In this document: positions 17,720 through 27,415 of the stretch, one piece after another
Position numbering within the stretch: position 1 is the stretch's first letter
Layout of the letters: each line of letters opens with the position of its first letter
Notes under the pieces: model-generated
Databases searched by the model: none
Seen by the model: the letters and a program-made list of their open reading frames with translations, nothing else
What the model was told of the DNA's origin: nothing
Translations under genes and position numbers: made by a program
From: JAVHYG01 sp040390025
GTDB lineage: Bacteria > Pseudomonadota > Gammaproteobacteria > Diplorickettsiales > Diplorickettsiaceae
DNA length: 64,000 nt
Assembly (NCBI GenBank): GCA_040390025.1
Contig: JAZJZD010000006.1
Coordinates: forward strand, 1-64,000
Reading direction: 5' to 3'

Positions 17720-20700
17720 TTATTTTATTTCTGTTAATTTTTTTAACAACGCAAAAATATTTTTAATCCGTTCTTCGGCGGTTAGTTGCTCGCCGATAAA
17801 ACGTAACCGAGAAGGGCCATCGAGTTTATAATGTGATGGATCTTTTTGAATCAGCTGGATAATAACTGCGGGATTAATGCGAGGCTTTTTAGTAAATTCA
17901 ATAAGCCCACCTTGCTCACCTGCATTTATTTTTTTTATTCCTAATTGTTGCGCTAGTAATTTTAGTGCAGTAACTTCAAATAAATTTTTTATTGGCCTTG
18001 ATAATAAACCAAAGCGATCAATCATTTCTACTTGCAAGGCTTCGAGTTCTTCATTATTTTTTGCGCTGGCAATACGTTTATAAAGCACTAAACGGGTATG
18101 TACATCGGGTAAATAAGGCTCTGGAATTAAAGCCGAAACCTGTAAATCAATTTCTGTTCCACGTTCGGAAGCAATATCAGCTATTGTAGGTATTTTACCT
18201 GACTTTAACGCTTTGACAGTTTGTTCAAGTAGCTCCATATACAATGAAAATCCAATACTATGCATATTGCCACTTTGCTGCTCGCCTAATAATTCTCCTG
18301 CACCCCGAATTTCCAAATCATGTGTTGCCAAGGTAAATCCAGCGCCAAGATCTTCTAACGCACTTAACGCATCTAAGCGTTTAATGGCATCCGCGGTCAT
18401 CACATTTTTAGGAGGTGTCATTAAATAGGCATAGGCTTGATGGTGTGATCGTCCAACGCGTCCGCGTAACTGGTGAAGCTGTGCTAAACCAAACTTATCA
18501 GCACGATCAATAATGATAGTATTTGCCGAAGGTATATCAATTCCCGTTTCAATAATAGTAGTACAAACTAATACATTAAAACGTTGATGATAAAAATCAG
18601 CCATAATACGTTCGAGCTCACGTTCGCGTAATTGTCCATGTGCAATTTGAATACGTGCTTCCGGCACTAAACCTTCAAGTTCTCTGGCAGTTTTTTCAAT
18701 TGTCTGTACTTGATTATGTAAAAAATAAACCTGTCCGCCACGTAATAATTCACGCAAAATCGCTTCGCGCATTAAACTCGTATTACGCATTTGCACAAAG
18801 GTTTTAATCGATAAACGCCTTGCTGGCGGCGTAGCAATAATTGATAGTTCTCGTAAACCTGAAAAAGCCATATGTAACGTACGAGGAATCGGTGTCGCGG
18901 TTAAACTTAAAATATCGACTTCAGAGCGTAAGGATTTTAACCGTTCTTTTTGCTGCACGCCGAATCGATGTTCTTCATCAATAATTAATAAACCCAAACG
19001 TGGAAAAACTAATTCTTTATTTAATAATTTATGCGTTCCAATAAGAATATCAATAGCGCCTAACTTTAAACGTTCCTGAATTTTTTTTTGTTCCGCGGCC
19101 GAACGAAAACGTGAAATCATTTCGATCTGCACTGGCCATTCTGCAAATCGATCGCTAAAATTCTGATAATGTTGCTGTGCTAATAGGGTGGTCGGCACTA
19201 AAATAATGACTTGCTTATTCGATTCAACCGCTAAAAAAGTAGCACGCATAGCTACCTCAGTTTTTCCAAAACCGACGTCACCACAAATCAACCGATCCAT
19301 TGGCTTTTCAGAAGTCATATCGTTAACAACTTGTTCAATAGCCTGCTTTTGATCCGCCGTTTCAGTAAAGGCAAATTGCTGCGAAAAAGCACGATAATTC
19401 TCATCAGGCAGATTAAAACTATACCCTTTTTGTGCATCGCGGCGTGCATAAACATCGAGTAAATCAGCCGCAACATCGTGCATCTGTTCAGCCGCTTTTT
19501 GTTTTGCTTTTTCCCATTGATCGGAACCTAAACGATGTAAAGGAGCATGCTCAGATTCTCCCCCACTGTAACGACTAATTAAATCAAGAGAAGCAATGGG
19601 GACATACAACTTCGCATCATTTGCATACTCTAGAATCAAAAATTCACTTTCTTCTTCGCCAATTTTGATATGCTGCAAACCACGATAACGACCTATGCCA
19701 TGATCTATATGAACGACTGGACTGCCCAAGCTTAATTCTGCCAAATTTCGAACAATGGCTTGGCTATCTACACTTTTTATTTTACGGTTCCGTTGTATAA
19801 CCTGTTGCTGACCAAAAAGTTGAGACTCGGTAATTAATGCATAAGGAGGATGAGATAAATAAAAACCTTCTTCTAATGGCGCAATAGTGATATGAATTGG
19901 ATCGGACGCATGTAAAAACTCATGCCATGTCTCACAGCGTTGTGGTTGAATAGCCAAGCTTTTTAAAAGATCCAGCAATACTTCGCGTCGCCCTGCACTT
20001 TCTACACAGAATAAAACGCGCGCCGTTTCGTTAGATAAAAATTCATTTAAAAAAAACTGCAATCTGGCTAATGGCTGTTCTAATTTGTGATCGAGCGTAA
20101 TATTAGGAAAGGCTTTTACAGGAAAATTATAGCGATCTGATTCTGCCGTTAATGGGGTTTGCTGTAATAAAATGCGTGGGAATTGCTTAAGCGTTGCAAA
20201 TAGCTCGTCTAAAACAACATACAATTTTGCCGGTGCTAGAATCGGCCGTTCTACATCGTGTCTTAGTTGTTCATAACGCTCGTTAACTTCTTGCCAAAAA
20301 TGCTGCGCTGCCTGGTGAATATCGTTTATTTCTACAATTAAAGCAGCGCTGGGTAAATAATCGAGTAATAACTGCGTTTGTAAAAAAAATAAGGGAAGAT
20401 AATACTCAATCCCTGCTGGAGCATAAGCACGACTAACCGCTTCATAAAGCGGACAGTTTAATGGATTCCCAATAAAGTTTTCACGCCATTGCTGTCTAAA
20501 TTGACTGATTGCAAGTTCTGATAAAGGAAATTCCCTGGCAGGAAGTAGATCAATTTTTTCTAGCTTTTCTGTAGAACGCTGCGACTCTGGATCAAACTGA
20601 CGAATACTATCGATGACATCATCGAAAAAATCGATGCGATAAGGTGTATCACTACCCATGGGGAAAATATCTAGAATAGAACCACGTACGGCAAATTCAC

Positions 20701-21190
20701 CACGTGTCAATACTTGAGAAACGTTGTGATAACCTGCTTTTTGTAACCCTTGACGCATGTCGTCGATACGCCGCTCTTCGCCACATTGAATCATTAAGCC
20801 TGTTGCTTGAATGTAGCTTAGCGGCGGAAGTCGTTGCATCAACGTGGTAATAGGAACCAATAATATTCCACTTTTTATGGTGGGAAGCTGTGTTAAGGTT
20901 AATAAACGCTGTGAAATAATATCTTGGTGCGGTGAAAAATGATCGTATGGCAAAGTTTCCCTATCCGGAAAATTTAATACCACCAACTCGGGCGAGAAAA
21001 ATTTTACGGCGCCTTCCAATCGATTCGCTGACTGCGTATCAGGCGTTACCACTAAAATGACACCCGACTGCTTTTTTGCTATCTCACTTAAAACAAGGGC
21101 AATACTATCGTGCTGCAGATTACCTAAACGCAAACGTTGGCCTGGCTTATCAGGGACGGAAAAATTAAAAACTTTAGAAATAGACATCAT
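17720..21190 (-). CDS. mfd: transcription-repair coupling factor Mfd
   Basis: Mfd removes RNA polymerase stalled at lesions and recruits UvrA. The 1156-residue protein has the UvrB-like N-terminal module and the RNA polymerase-interacting domain near 470-540. The RecG-like translocase carries GDVGFGKTEVAMRA near 630, DEEHRFGV near 735, TATPIPRTLHMA and GRVGRSHHQAYAY. The C-terminal TRCF domain follows. Length is normal. Two Met codons begin the frame; either may be the start, and no strong Shine-Dalgarno site distinguishes them. The gene follows mnmG by 21 bases on the same strand, so the two are likely co-transcribed. Confidence 0.98.
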   Translation of the reverse strand: MMSISKVFNFSVPDKPGQRLRLGNLQHDSIALVLSEIAKKQSGVILVVTPDTQSANRLEGAVKFFSPELVVLNFPDRETLPYDHFSPHQDIISQRLLTLTQLPTIKSGILLVPITTLMQRLPPLSYIQATGLMIQCGEERRIDDMRQGLQKAGYHNVSQVLTRGEFAVRGSILDIFPMGSDTPYRIDFFDDVIDSIRQFDPESQRSTEKLEKIDLLPAREFPLSELAISQFRQQWRENFIGNPLNCPLYEAVSRAYAPAGIEYYLPLFFLQTQLLLDYLPSAALIVEINDIHQAAQHFWQEVNERYEQLRHDVERPILAPAKLYVVLDELFATLKQFPRILLQQTPLTAESDRYNFPVKAFPNITLDHKLEQPLARLQFFLNEFLSNETARVLFCVESAGRREVLLDLLKSLAIQPQRCETWHEFLHASDPIHITIAPLEEGFYLSHPPYALITESQLFGQQQVIQRNRKIKSVDSQAIVRNLAELSLGSPVVHIDHGIGRYRGLQHIKIGEEESEFLILEYANDAKLYVPIASLDLISRYSGGESEHAPLHRLGSDQWEKAKQKAAEQMHDVAADLLDVYARRDAQKGYSFNLPDENYRAFSQQFAFTETADQKQAIEQVVNDMTSEKPMDRLICGDVGFGKTEVAMRATFLAVESNKQVIILVPTTLLAQQHYQNFSDRFAEWPVQIEMISRFRSAAEQKKIQERLKLGAIDILIGTHKLLNKELVFPRLGLLIIDEEHRFGVQQKERLKSLRSEVDILSLTATPIPRTLHMAFSGLRELSIIATPPARRLSIKTFVQMRNTSLMREAILRELLRGGQVYFLHNQVQTIEKTARELEGLVPEARIQIAHGQLRERELERIMADFYHQRFNVLVCTTIIETGIDIPSANTIIIDRADKFGLAQLHQLRGRVGRSHHQAYAYLMTPPKNVMTADAIKRLDALSALEDLGAGFTLATHDLEIRGAGELLGEQQSGNMHSIGFSLYMELLEQTVKALKSGKIPTIADIASERGTEIDLQVSALIPEPYLPDVHTRLVLYKRIASAKNNEELEALQVEMIDRFGLLSRPIKNLFEVTALKLLAQQLGIKKINAGEQGGLIEFTKKPRINPAVIIQLIQKDPSHYKLDGPSRLRFIGEQLTAEERIKNIFALLKKLTEIK

Positions 21191-21211
21191 TTTTTTAATT
21201 AATAACTTCGT

Positions 21212-23083
21212 CTAACGCTTCTTTATGTGCACAAGTAACAATGAAATTGCAGCCGGTGTAACACCTGAAATACGTGACGCTTGACCTAAAGTCAACGGCT
21301 TATGTTGACTTAATTTTTCTCGCACCTCGTTAGATAATCCCTTAACTGCGCTATAATCTAAATCAATCGGTAACGAGATTGCTTCCATGCGTGCTTGACG
21401 CTGAATCTCATTTAATTGTCGTTCAATATAGCCTTGATATTTTGCTTGAATTTCAATTTGTTCACTTACCTTGGTATCCGCAACACCTGGGCCCAAACCT
21501 TCGACTTTCATTAGATCGCTATAATTCAATTCGGGACGCGCTAACAATTCAGAAACTCGATAATCTTTTGTCAAGGCCTGTTTTAAATAAACTTCTACGC
21601 CAGCACTTGCTGATGTTTGCGGCCTAATACAAAGCTTTTGTAAACGCCGTTGTTCTTTTTCTATCATCTCACGTTTAGCACATACTGTATGCCAACGCAC
21701 TTCGTCAATTAAACCCAAGTAATAAGCAGATTCACTGAGGCGTAAATCGGCATTATCTTCACGAAGTAATAAACGATATTCAGCACGACTCGTAAACATG
21801 CGATAAGGCTCTAACGTTCCTTGTGTAATTAAGTCATCGATCAAAACGCCAATATAGGCTTCGTCACGACGCGGCGTCCAAGCCGCTTTTTCTTGCACTT
21901 TTCGCGCCGCATTTAAACCTGCAATCAGCCCTTGCGCCGCCGCTTCTTCATAACCTGTTGTACCATTAATTTGACCTGCAAAAAATAAGTTTTCTAAAAT
22001 GCGTGATTCTAGCGAAGGGAATAAATCGCGCGGATCAAAAAAATCATATTCAATAGCATAGCCTGGACGGGTAATATGCACCTGTTCTAAACCTTTGATA
22101 CTACGTACAAATTCGACTTGCACTTCGAAAGGTAAACTCGTAGAAATTCCATTCGGATACACTTCATGCGTATTAAGTCCTTCTGGTTCAAGAAAGATTT
22201 GATGCGCTTGCCTACCCGCAAATCGTACTACTTTATCTTCAATCGATGGACAATAACGTGGTCCTATACCATCTATTACTCCGCTGTAAATAGGAGAACG
22301 ATCCAAACCAGAACGAATGATCGCATGGGTTGTTTCATTGGTATGGGTAATGTAGCAACTGATCTGGGTGGGGTGTTGTTCTACCCTGCCACCATAAGAA
22401 AACACGGGTAGAGGAAAGTCACTGGGCTGTTCTAGTAATTGTTTATAATCAATCGTACGGCCATCGAGACGGGGCGGAGTCCCTGTTTTTAAACGATTAA
22501 TCCGGAGTGGTAATTGGCGTAATCGTTCGGCCAGATGCATGGCAGCAGGATCACCAGCACGTCCGCCTTGTGCTTGTTGAAGACCTATGTGAATTTTGCC
22601 CGCTAAAAAAGTTCCCGCGGTTAATACCACGGTCTTGCTATAAAAACGAATACCTGTTTGTGTAATAACACCTTTTATACGATTCCCTTCCCAAATTAGA
22701 TCATCTACACCTTGCTGGAAAATAAGTAGATTAGCTTGATTCTCTAAAACAGTACGAATCGCTTGTTTATATAAGTTGCGATCCATTTGCGCGCGAGTTG
22801 CACGCACCGCAGGGCCTTTGCTTGCATTTAGTGTACGCCATTGTATCCCTGCCTGGTCCGCAGCTACGGCCATCACTCCACCTAAAGCATCGATTTCCTT
22901 TACTAAATGACTTTTACCAATCCCACCAATAGAAGGGTTACAGGAAAGTTGACCTAAGGTCTCTATATTATGCGTCAATAAAAGCGTGGCTGCGCCTAAA
23001 CGCGCCGCGGCTAAAGCAGCTTCGGTACCGGCGTGACCACCACCGACCACGATGACATCAAATTCTTTTCTAGAAAGCGGCAT
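21212..23083 (-). CDS. mnmG: tRNA uridine-5-carboxymethylaminomethyl modification enzyme MnmG (GidA)
   Basis: MnmG with MnmE modifies the wobble uridine (U34) of several tRNAs. The 623-residue FAD protein opens with the dinucleotide-binding motif VVGGGHAGTEAALAAARLG. It contains CNPSIGGIGKSHLVKEIDALGG with the catalytic Cys, GRAGDPAAMHLAERL, GLNTHEVYPNGISTSLP and the C-terminal helical domain. Length is typical. mnmE and rsmG, frequent neighbours elsewhere, are not here; mfd follows instead. Confidence 0.98.
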   Translation of the reverse strand: MPLSRKEFDVIVVGGGHAGTEAALAAARLGAATLLLTHNIETLGQLSCNPSIGGIGKSHLVKEIDALGGVMAVAADQAGIQWRTLNASKGPAVRATRAQMDRNLYKQAIRTVLENQANLLIFQQGVDDLIWEGNRIKGVITQTGIRFYSKTVVLTAGTFLAGKIHIGLQQAQGGRAGDPAAMHLAERLRQLPLRINRLKTGTPPRLDGRTIDYKQLLEQPSDFPLPVFSYGGRVEQHPTQISCYITHTNETTHAIIRSGLDRSPIYSGVIDGIGPRYCPSIEDKVVRFAGRQAHQIFLEPEGLNTHEVYPNGISTSLPFEVQVEFVRSIKGLEQVHITRPGYAIEYDFFDPRDLFPSLESRILENLFFAGQINGTTGYEEAAAQGLIAGLNAARKVQEKAAWTPRRDEAYIGVLIDDLITQGTLEPYRMFTSRAEYRLLLREDNADLRLSESAYYLGLIDEVRWHTVCAKREMIEKEQRRLQKLCIRPQTSASAGVEVYLKQALTKDYRVSELLARPELNYSDLMKVEGLGPGVADTKVSEQIEIQAKYQGYIERQLNEIQRQARMEAISLPIDLDYSAVKGLSNEVREKLSQHKPLTLGQASRISGVTPAAISLLLVHIKKR

Positions 23084-23184
23084 GGTTTTTAGTTTATTCT
23101 TAATTCACTTCTGTGCCTTGCTATATAGGCGGTATAAAGGCAATATAACCGTTTTTTATCTCATTCCCAATGAGGAAGAACTCA

Positions 23185-23934
23185 ATGACAAAATTATGCG
23201 TCCTTTCTACCCTCGCGGCTAGCTTATTCCTTGGTTCTGCTGCATTAGCTGCACAGATTACCTCTCCCTTAGGCGTTAATCAACTTAACTCTTCTGTAAA
23301 AGCTACAAACAGTGCCCTCAGCAAAGCTGACATAAGTTATAGTATCGGCGCTGATCTTGGCGAGAATTTTAAAGAACAAGGTATAGATGTCGATCCCGAG
23401 AAATTAGAGCAAGGTTTAAAAGATGCAAAACAAGGAAAAACCCGATTATCACAAGCACAAATGGTGGATATTTTGAAAAACTTTCAACAAGAACTTATCG
23501 CTAAGAAAGAAGCTGAATTTAAAACGAAAAGCGTAAAAAACAAGCAGCAAGGCGATGCCTATTTAGCAACAAACAAAAATAAACCAGGCATTATAACAAC
23601 TCAAAGCGGCCTTCAGTATAAAGTAGTCAGCCCTGGCAACGGTACAAGCCCTACAGACAACGCCATGGTAAAAGTGGATTATACAGGTAGTTTCATTGAT
23701 GGAACTATTTTTGATAAATCAAAAGCTCCTGTAACCTTCCCTATTAATAACGTGATTCCTGGCTGGACTGAAATTTTGAAATTGATGAAACCCGGCTCCA
23801 CATTTGAAGTAGTTATCCCGCCTCAACTTGCCTACGGTGAACATGGTGTTGACAAGGCGATTGGGCCTAACCAAACACTGGTATTTACTATTCATCTTAT
23901 CGAAGTAGAAAAAGATAAGACTAAATCGGCTTAA
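23185..23934 (+). CDS. mip: Mip-like FKBP-type peptidyl-prolyl isomerase
   Basis: The 249-residue precursor has a signal peptide (cleavage near ALA, about residue 23), an N-terminal dimerisation segment with a long helix (about 45-135), and a C-terminal FKBP domain (about 145-245). FKBP motifs include GLQYKVVSPGNG, VKVDYTGSFIDGTIFDKS and IPPQLAYGEHG. This is the architecture of Legionella Mip and Coxiella CbMip, surface rotamases needed for full infectivity. The frame is open from 23170, but GAGGAAG lies inside that extension 6-7 bases before the ATG at 23185, and the signal peptide is better from there. A terminator follows. Confidence 0.93.
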   Translation: MTKLCVLSTLAASLFLGSAALAAQITSPLGVNQLNSSVKATNSALSKADISYSIGADLGENFKEQGIDVDPEKLEQGLKDAKQGKTRLSQAQMVDILKNFQQELIAKKEAEFKTKSVKNKQQGDAYLATNKNKPGIITTQSGLQYKVVSPGNGTSPTDNAMVKVDYTGSFIDGTIFDKSKAPVTFPINNVIPGWTEILKLMKPGSTFEVVIPPQLAYGEHGVDKAIGPNQTLVFTIHLIEVEKDKTKSA

Positions 23935-23947
23935 TATATTTCTATTG

Positions 23948-23980
23948 ATAATCCCGTGTTAAACCGCGGGATTATTTTTA
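23948..23980 (+). terminator. Rho-independent terminator after mip
   Basis: A perfect 9-bp stem (ATAATCCCG/CGGGATTAT) with a 10-base loop is followed by TTTTA. It begins 13 bases after the mip stop. Confidence 0.85.
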
Positions 23981-24019
23981 TACAATCTAAACCTCTATTT
24001 GTACAAAAAACTATCCATC

Positions 24020-24047
24020 TTGTATGGCGATAAATTTCGACTATACT
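24020..24047 (+). promoter_or_regulatory. probable promoter of the csbD-like gene
   Basis: TTGTAT and TATACT are separated by 16 bases, a near-consensus sigma-70 layout (TTGACA/TATAAT). It lies about 75 bases before the csbD-like start codon and after the mip terminator. No operator is evident. Confidence 0.45.
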
Positions 24048-24124
24048 CATTTAAATAAAAAATAACGGATAAGGAAAGTTTTAATACTTTCTAGTTAAAA
24101 ATGTACCCCTATAAGGAGATAGTA

Positions 24125-24337
24125 ATGAACCCTGATGAGCTAAAAGGTAAATGGGAGCAAATCAAAGGTAAACTTCACGAAAAATGGGCTAAACTGACGG
24201 ATGATGATTGGCAACAAGTCAGAGGAAACAAAGAAAAAATGGTTGGAAAAATTCAGGAAAGATATGGTATTGCTAAAGACCAGGCTGAAAAAGAACTTCA
24301 TGATTTTTTCAATAAAGACAAAGATCACCACCATTAA
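24125..24337 (+). CDS. CsbD-family stress protein
   Basis: The 70-residue hydrophilic protein has the CsbD pattern: an N-terminal MNPDELKGKWEQIKGKLHEKW, a centre with LTDDDWQQVRGNKEKMVGKIQERYG, and a short charged tail ending in DHHH. CsbD proteins (YjbJ in E. coli) are abundant under stress or in stationary phase; their molecular role is not known. The ATG at 24125 is preceded by AAGGAG and matches the family start, so the 8 codons open before it are not used. The gene is monocistronic. Confidence 0.9.
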   Translation: MNPDELKGKWEQIKGKLHEKWAKLTDDDWQQVRGNKEKMVGKIQERYGIAKDQAEKELHDFFNKDKDHHH

Positions 24338-24409
24338 CAGCTTAAATCTTTTTTAAGTCCTCATAGCCAATGTTTTTATTGGCATCTAGTAAAAATATCA
24401 GCTTTAACT

Positions 24410-24437
24410 CGATGCTCTCTTTCCTATTTGAGCATCG
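24410..24437. other. hairpin between convergent csbD-like gene and tilS
   Basis: A perfect 8-bp inverted repeat (CGATGCTC/GAGCATCG) with a 12-base loop lies between the ends of the two convergent genes. Neither strand has a good T-run after the stem, so a terminator role is possible but not shown. Confidence 0.4.
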
Positions 24438-24459
24438 AAAAAGCAAAGGCTATATAAAA

Positions 24460-25959
24460 CTAATTAATGCTTATTACATACCCTAATTCATCGCCATTAG
24501 CTAGAAAACTCGGGCTTACACCATACCCCGCAACGGCAATTAATTTTTCTTCGTAATAAATCAAAGGAATCTCTTGGCGTTGCCACGGAGGAATACCCCA
24601 TTCTTGAAATAACTTTTTTAATGGATGTGAACCAAGACGGCCCTGTACATGAAATCTTTCTCCACCTTGACGAAACCCAATAGAAATTGATTTGTTTCTT
24701 AGCCTATCACAAGCAATTCCATTACCGATTACTCTATCTACAGTTAAAAAATTCCCCGTAGGCAATGTTAACGCTTGTTTTAAATCCCAAGCAATATACC
24801 CATTGCACTTGGAAATGTGACGTTGCATTTCCAAGTGCTTCATCTCGCGATGGAGATTTTCAAGAGGAGAATCGCGATTCTCCTCTTGAATAGCGGTACA
24901 CAAGCTCTGCTTGGGACCGCTATGTGATCGGAATACCGCTCGCCGTGAATTTAAAAAATTCGCAGCTTCAGGTGCGGGCGGTATATCCAAATGAGAAAGT
25001 TTACTTTCTTTTTTTAATACAAGTGCATACAGAAAATCACGATAACGACGAACCTGAAAATCTCCCCAATTTATTTCGGGATTTGCGTCTCTTTTACTTT
25101 TCAATAACAATTCGATTTGTTGTAGTTGCATTTGACTAGGTAAAGAAAAACCTAACTGTTTCAACCAATAGCGTAAACAGTTACGCCGGCGCGCCGGAGT
25201 TAAATAAAGCAAACGAGAAATAACAAGATTATTTGTCGAAGGTTCCCGAACTTTTAGCCAGTCCTCATGAGCAAATTCCTGCAAAAGTTGTTGCGCTTCC
25301 GCTGTATTTTCAGCAGCTCTTGCTAAGGTCTTACTGAGCTCTGGCCAACGCTGTTTAAGAAGAGGTAATACTTGATGACGAACAAAATTACGATTAAAAC
25401 GTAAATTCGTATTGCTGCTATCTTCTATCCAAGTGAGTTGTCGTTCTTCGGCATACGCTTGTAGTTCTAACCGCGTAAACTTAAGCAATGGGCGAACCAA
25501 TCTACCTTTTCCAAAGGACATGACTCCAGGCATACTAGCTAACCCGGGAAGGCCAGCACCACGCAATAATTGTAACAACAGGGTTTCAGCTTGATCATCA
25601 CGGTGATGCGCTGTTAACAAGCAATCCTCTGTTTGAATTAGTTTTGCCATCGCTGCATAACGCGCTTTTCGGGCGCAAGCCTCTGGACTTTCTCCTTGCT
25701 TCGGCTGCGCATCCACAGTAATTACTTCACAAAAAACTCCTAGCTGCGCGCAGGTTTGTCTACAAGACTCTGTCCATTGTACTGCGTCAGTATGCCAACC
25801 ATGATTAATATGGACAGCTCTTAAGCGCGTCTTTGGTAATATATTAGACAGTGCATAGAGCAATACCTGTGAATCAAGTCCACCACTGTAGGCCACCCAA
25901 AATCGAGTAGTTTCAGGATACTGTTCCAGCAAAGCAAGGAGTTTTTTATCACTAAACAT
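24460..25959 (-). CDS. tilS: tRNA(Ile)-lysidine synthase TilS with a repeat-encoded insert
   Basis: TilS converts C34 of tRNA-Ile(CAU) to lysidine so that AUA is read as Ile; it is essential in most bacteria. The N-terminal PP-loop ATPase has SGGLDS at residues 25-30 and HHRDDQAETLLLQLLRG near 115. The middle and C-terminal domains follow. The protein is 499 residues, about 60-65 more than usual. The extra part (about 324-388) is encoded by a full copy of palindromic repeat 1, and the frame stays open through it into the C-terminal domain (LGSHPLKKLFQEWGIPPWQR). The ATG at 25959 is preferred over an upstream TTG. Confidence 0.93.
   Translation of the reverse strand: MFSDKKLLALLEQYPETTRFWVAYSGGLDSQVLLYALSNILPKTRLRAVHINHGWHTDAVQWTESCRQTCAQLGVFCEVITVDAQPKQGESPEACARKARYAAMAKLIQTEDCLLTAHHRDDQAETLLLQLLRGAGLPGLASMPGVMSFGKGRLVRPLLKFTRLELQAYAEERQLTWIEDSSNTNLRFNRNFVRHQVLPLLKQRWPELSKTLARAAENTAEAQQLLQEFAHEDWLKVREPSTNNLVISRLLYLTPARRRNCLRYWLKQLGFSLPSQMQLQQIELLLKSKRDANPEINWGDFQVRRYRDFLYALVLKKESKLSHLDIPPAPEAANFLNSRRAVFRSHSGPKQSLCTAIQEENRDSPLENLHREMKHLEMQRHISKCNGYIAWDLKQALTLPTGNFLTVDRVIGNGIACDRLRNKSISIGFRQGGERFHVQGRLGSHPLKKLFQEWGIPPWQRQEIPLIYYEEKLIAVAGYGVSPSFLANGDELGYVISIN
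24794..24986. repeat. palindromic repeat, family 1, copy inside tilS
   Basis: About 193 bases bounded by ATATACC and GGTATAT match the intergenic copy at 6967-7155. The element has four hairpins: GCACTTGGAAAT/ATTTCCAAGTGC; a perfect palindrome TTCAAGAGGAGAATCG/CGATTCTCCTCTTGAA; AGCGGT.../...ACCGCT; and ATACCGC.../...GCGGTAT. Read on the minus strand it has no stop codon in the tilS frame. The peptide at its end (EMQRHISKCNGYI) resembles the one read from the copy before ribE (EMQHRISKCNEYI). Confidence 0.88.
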
Positions 25960-26083
25960 CGGGTAACAATACAAAACCCAACAGCCAATTGTAAAGGTTT
26001 AAACCTATTATTATTGAACGAGATTTGAAGGACCCAGAATCGTTGCCCCGTTACTCGATAGCGGGGTCCATAAAACCTGATAG

Positions 26084-27031
26084 CTATGTGCCTATAGCCA
26101 TTAACTTATTATAACGTTGCTCTAATAATTTTTCTGCCGTTTCATGCCGTAGCTGCTCACAATGTTGAATAAGTGATTTTTTTAATCGACTTATCATTTC
26201 TTCTGGGTTTTTATGTGCCCCACCAAGCGGTTCTTCAATTACCTCATCCGCTAATTTAAGCTCAAACAAACAATTAGCCGTCATCGCCATTGCCGATGCA
26301 GCCTCCGGCGCTTTCTCAGCACTTTTCCAAAGAATAGAAGCACAACCCTCTGGTGAAATAACAGAATACACACTATATTGAAGCATCAACAGTCGATCGC
26401 AAACCCCAATAGCCAAGGCGCCCCCAGAACCTCCTTCACCTATAATAGTAGAAATGATCGGTACTTTTAGTTGGGACATTTTTTGTAAATTCGTGGCAAT
26501 AGCACCACTTTGATTGCGTTCTTCCGCATCAATACCTGGATATGCCCCTGGTGTATCGATAAATGTTAAAACAGGTAATTTAAACTGCTCTGCAAGTTCC
26601 ATAAGCCGCAATGCTTTACGATACCCTTCTGGTTTCGGCATCCCAAAATTGCATTTGACCTTTTCTTTCGTGCCGCGACCTTTCTGATGGCCAATAAGCA
26701 TGACCGGCTGATCCGCTAAACGCGCTAGCCCGCCCACAATCGCTCCGTCATCGGCAAATTGCCTATCCCCATGCAGCTCATCAAACTCCGTAAAGATTTT
26801 ATCGACGTAATCACGGAAATAAGGCCGCTTCGGATGACGAGCAAGTTGAACAACTTGCCAAGCATTGAGTGAGCCAAAAATAGATTTTGTTAGATCAATA
26901 CTTTTTTGTTCTAGGCGTTTGATCTCCTCACTGACATTCAGTTCAGCATCATTACCAAGTTTACGCAATTCTTCTATTTTTGCTTCAAGCTCTGCTATGG
27001 GTTGTTCAAACTCCAAAAACTCACCTTGCAT
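26084..27031 (-). CDS. accA: acetyl-CoA carboxylase carboxyltransferase subunit alpha
   Basis: AccA pairs with AccD to transfer the carboxyl group from biotin to acetyl-CoA, the first step of fatty acid synthesis. The 315-residue protein begins with a coiled segment (EFEQPIAELEAKIEELRK). It holds the crotonase-like core with RHPKRPYFRDYVD, GHQKGRGTKEKV, FIDTPGAYPGIDAEERNQS and the glycine-rich GEGGSGGALAIGV. Length is standard. A small acidic protein gene ends 2 bases upstream, so the two are probably co-transcribed. Confidence 0.98.
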   Translation of the reverse strand: MQGEFLEFEQPIAELEAKIEELRKLGNDAELNVSEEIKRLEQKSIDLTKSIFGSLNAWQVVQLARHPKRPYFRDYVDKIFTEFDELHGDRQFADDGAIVGGLARLADQPVMLIGHQKGRGTKEKVKCNFGMPKPEGYRKALRLMELAEQFKLPVLTFIDTPGAYPGIDAEERNQSGAIATNLQKMSQLKVPIISTIIGEGGSGGALAIGVCDRLLMLQYSVYSVISPEGCASILWKSAEKAPEAASAMAMTANCLFELKLADEVIEEPLGGAHKNPEEMISRLKKSLIQHCEQLRHETAEKLLEQRYNKLMAIGT

Positions 27032-27033
27032 AA

Positions 27034-27327
27034 TTACTCGCCCTTTAGCACATCATTATTTTCCGATGCATCCTCAAATCCATAGTCAAACTCTTTTTCT
27101 TTTTCTAACTGTCTTTCTTCCTTCAACGCTTCAATGCGTCGTCGGTTCTCCAATGAAAAACGGACCGGCGAAAGCTTAGATTTTTTATTCAATGCATCTA
27201 ATGCAAGCTCGTCTGGCCATGTATCCAACTCTTCATCTTCCATGTCTAAAATATTGGGCGGTAATACAGACTCATTACTCCCATCACCATCATCTTCTAA
27301 CAACATATCCGATTCTTTATACTCCAT
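27034..27327 (-). CDS. small acidic protein, PA3496-like
   Basis: The 97-residue protein is very acidic in its first half (many Asp and Glu) and has a basic-acidic helical segment, NRRRIEALKEERQLEKEKEFDYGF. This segment resembles small pseudomonad proteins annotated as PA3496 family; that match is from memory and moderate. There is no signal peptide or membrane segment. It sits immediately before accA, 2 bases apart on the same strand. Function unknown. Confidence 0.6.
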   Translation of the reverse strand: MEYKESDMLLEDDGDGSNESVLPPNILDMEDEELDTWPDELALDALNKKSKLSPVRFSLENRRRIEALKEERQLEKEKEFDYGFEDASENNDVLKGE

Positions 27328-27415
27328 AGATCCTACCTGTAAATAAAGCAGCCTATTTTAGGCCCTACTTTAGTGGGTGTGATACCCTTTTGGCAAGTAG
27401 AAACTCTATCCAGTT

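Noticed and set aside
24140..24334. Open frame of 64 residues opposite the csbD-like gene
   Set aside because: It is a Phe/Ile-rich antisense reading of a conserved gene and has no ribosome-binding site.
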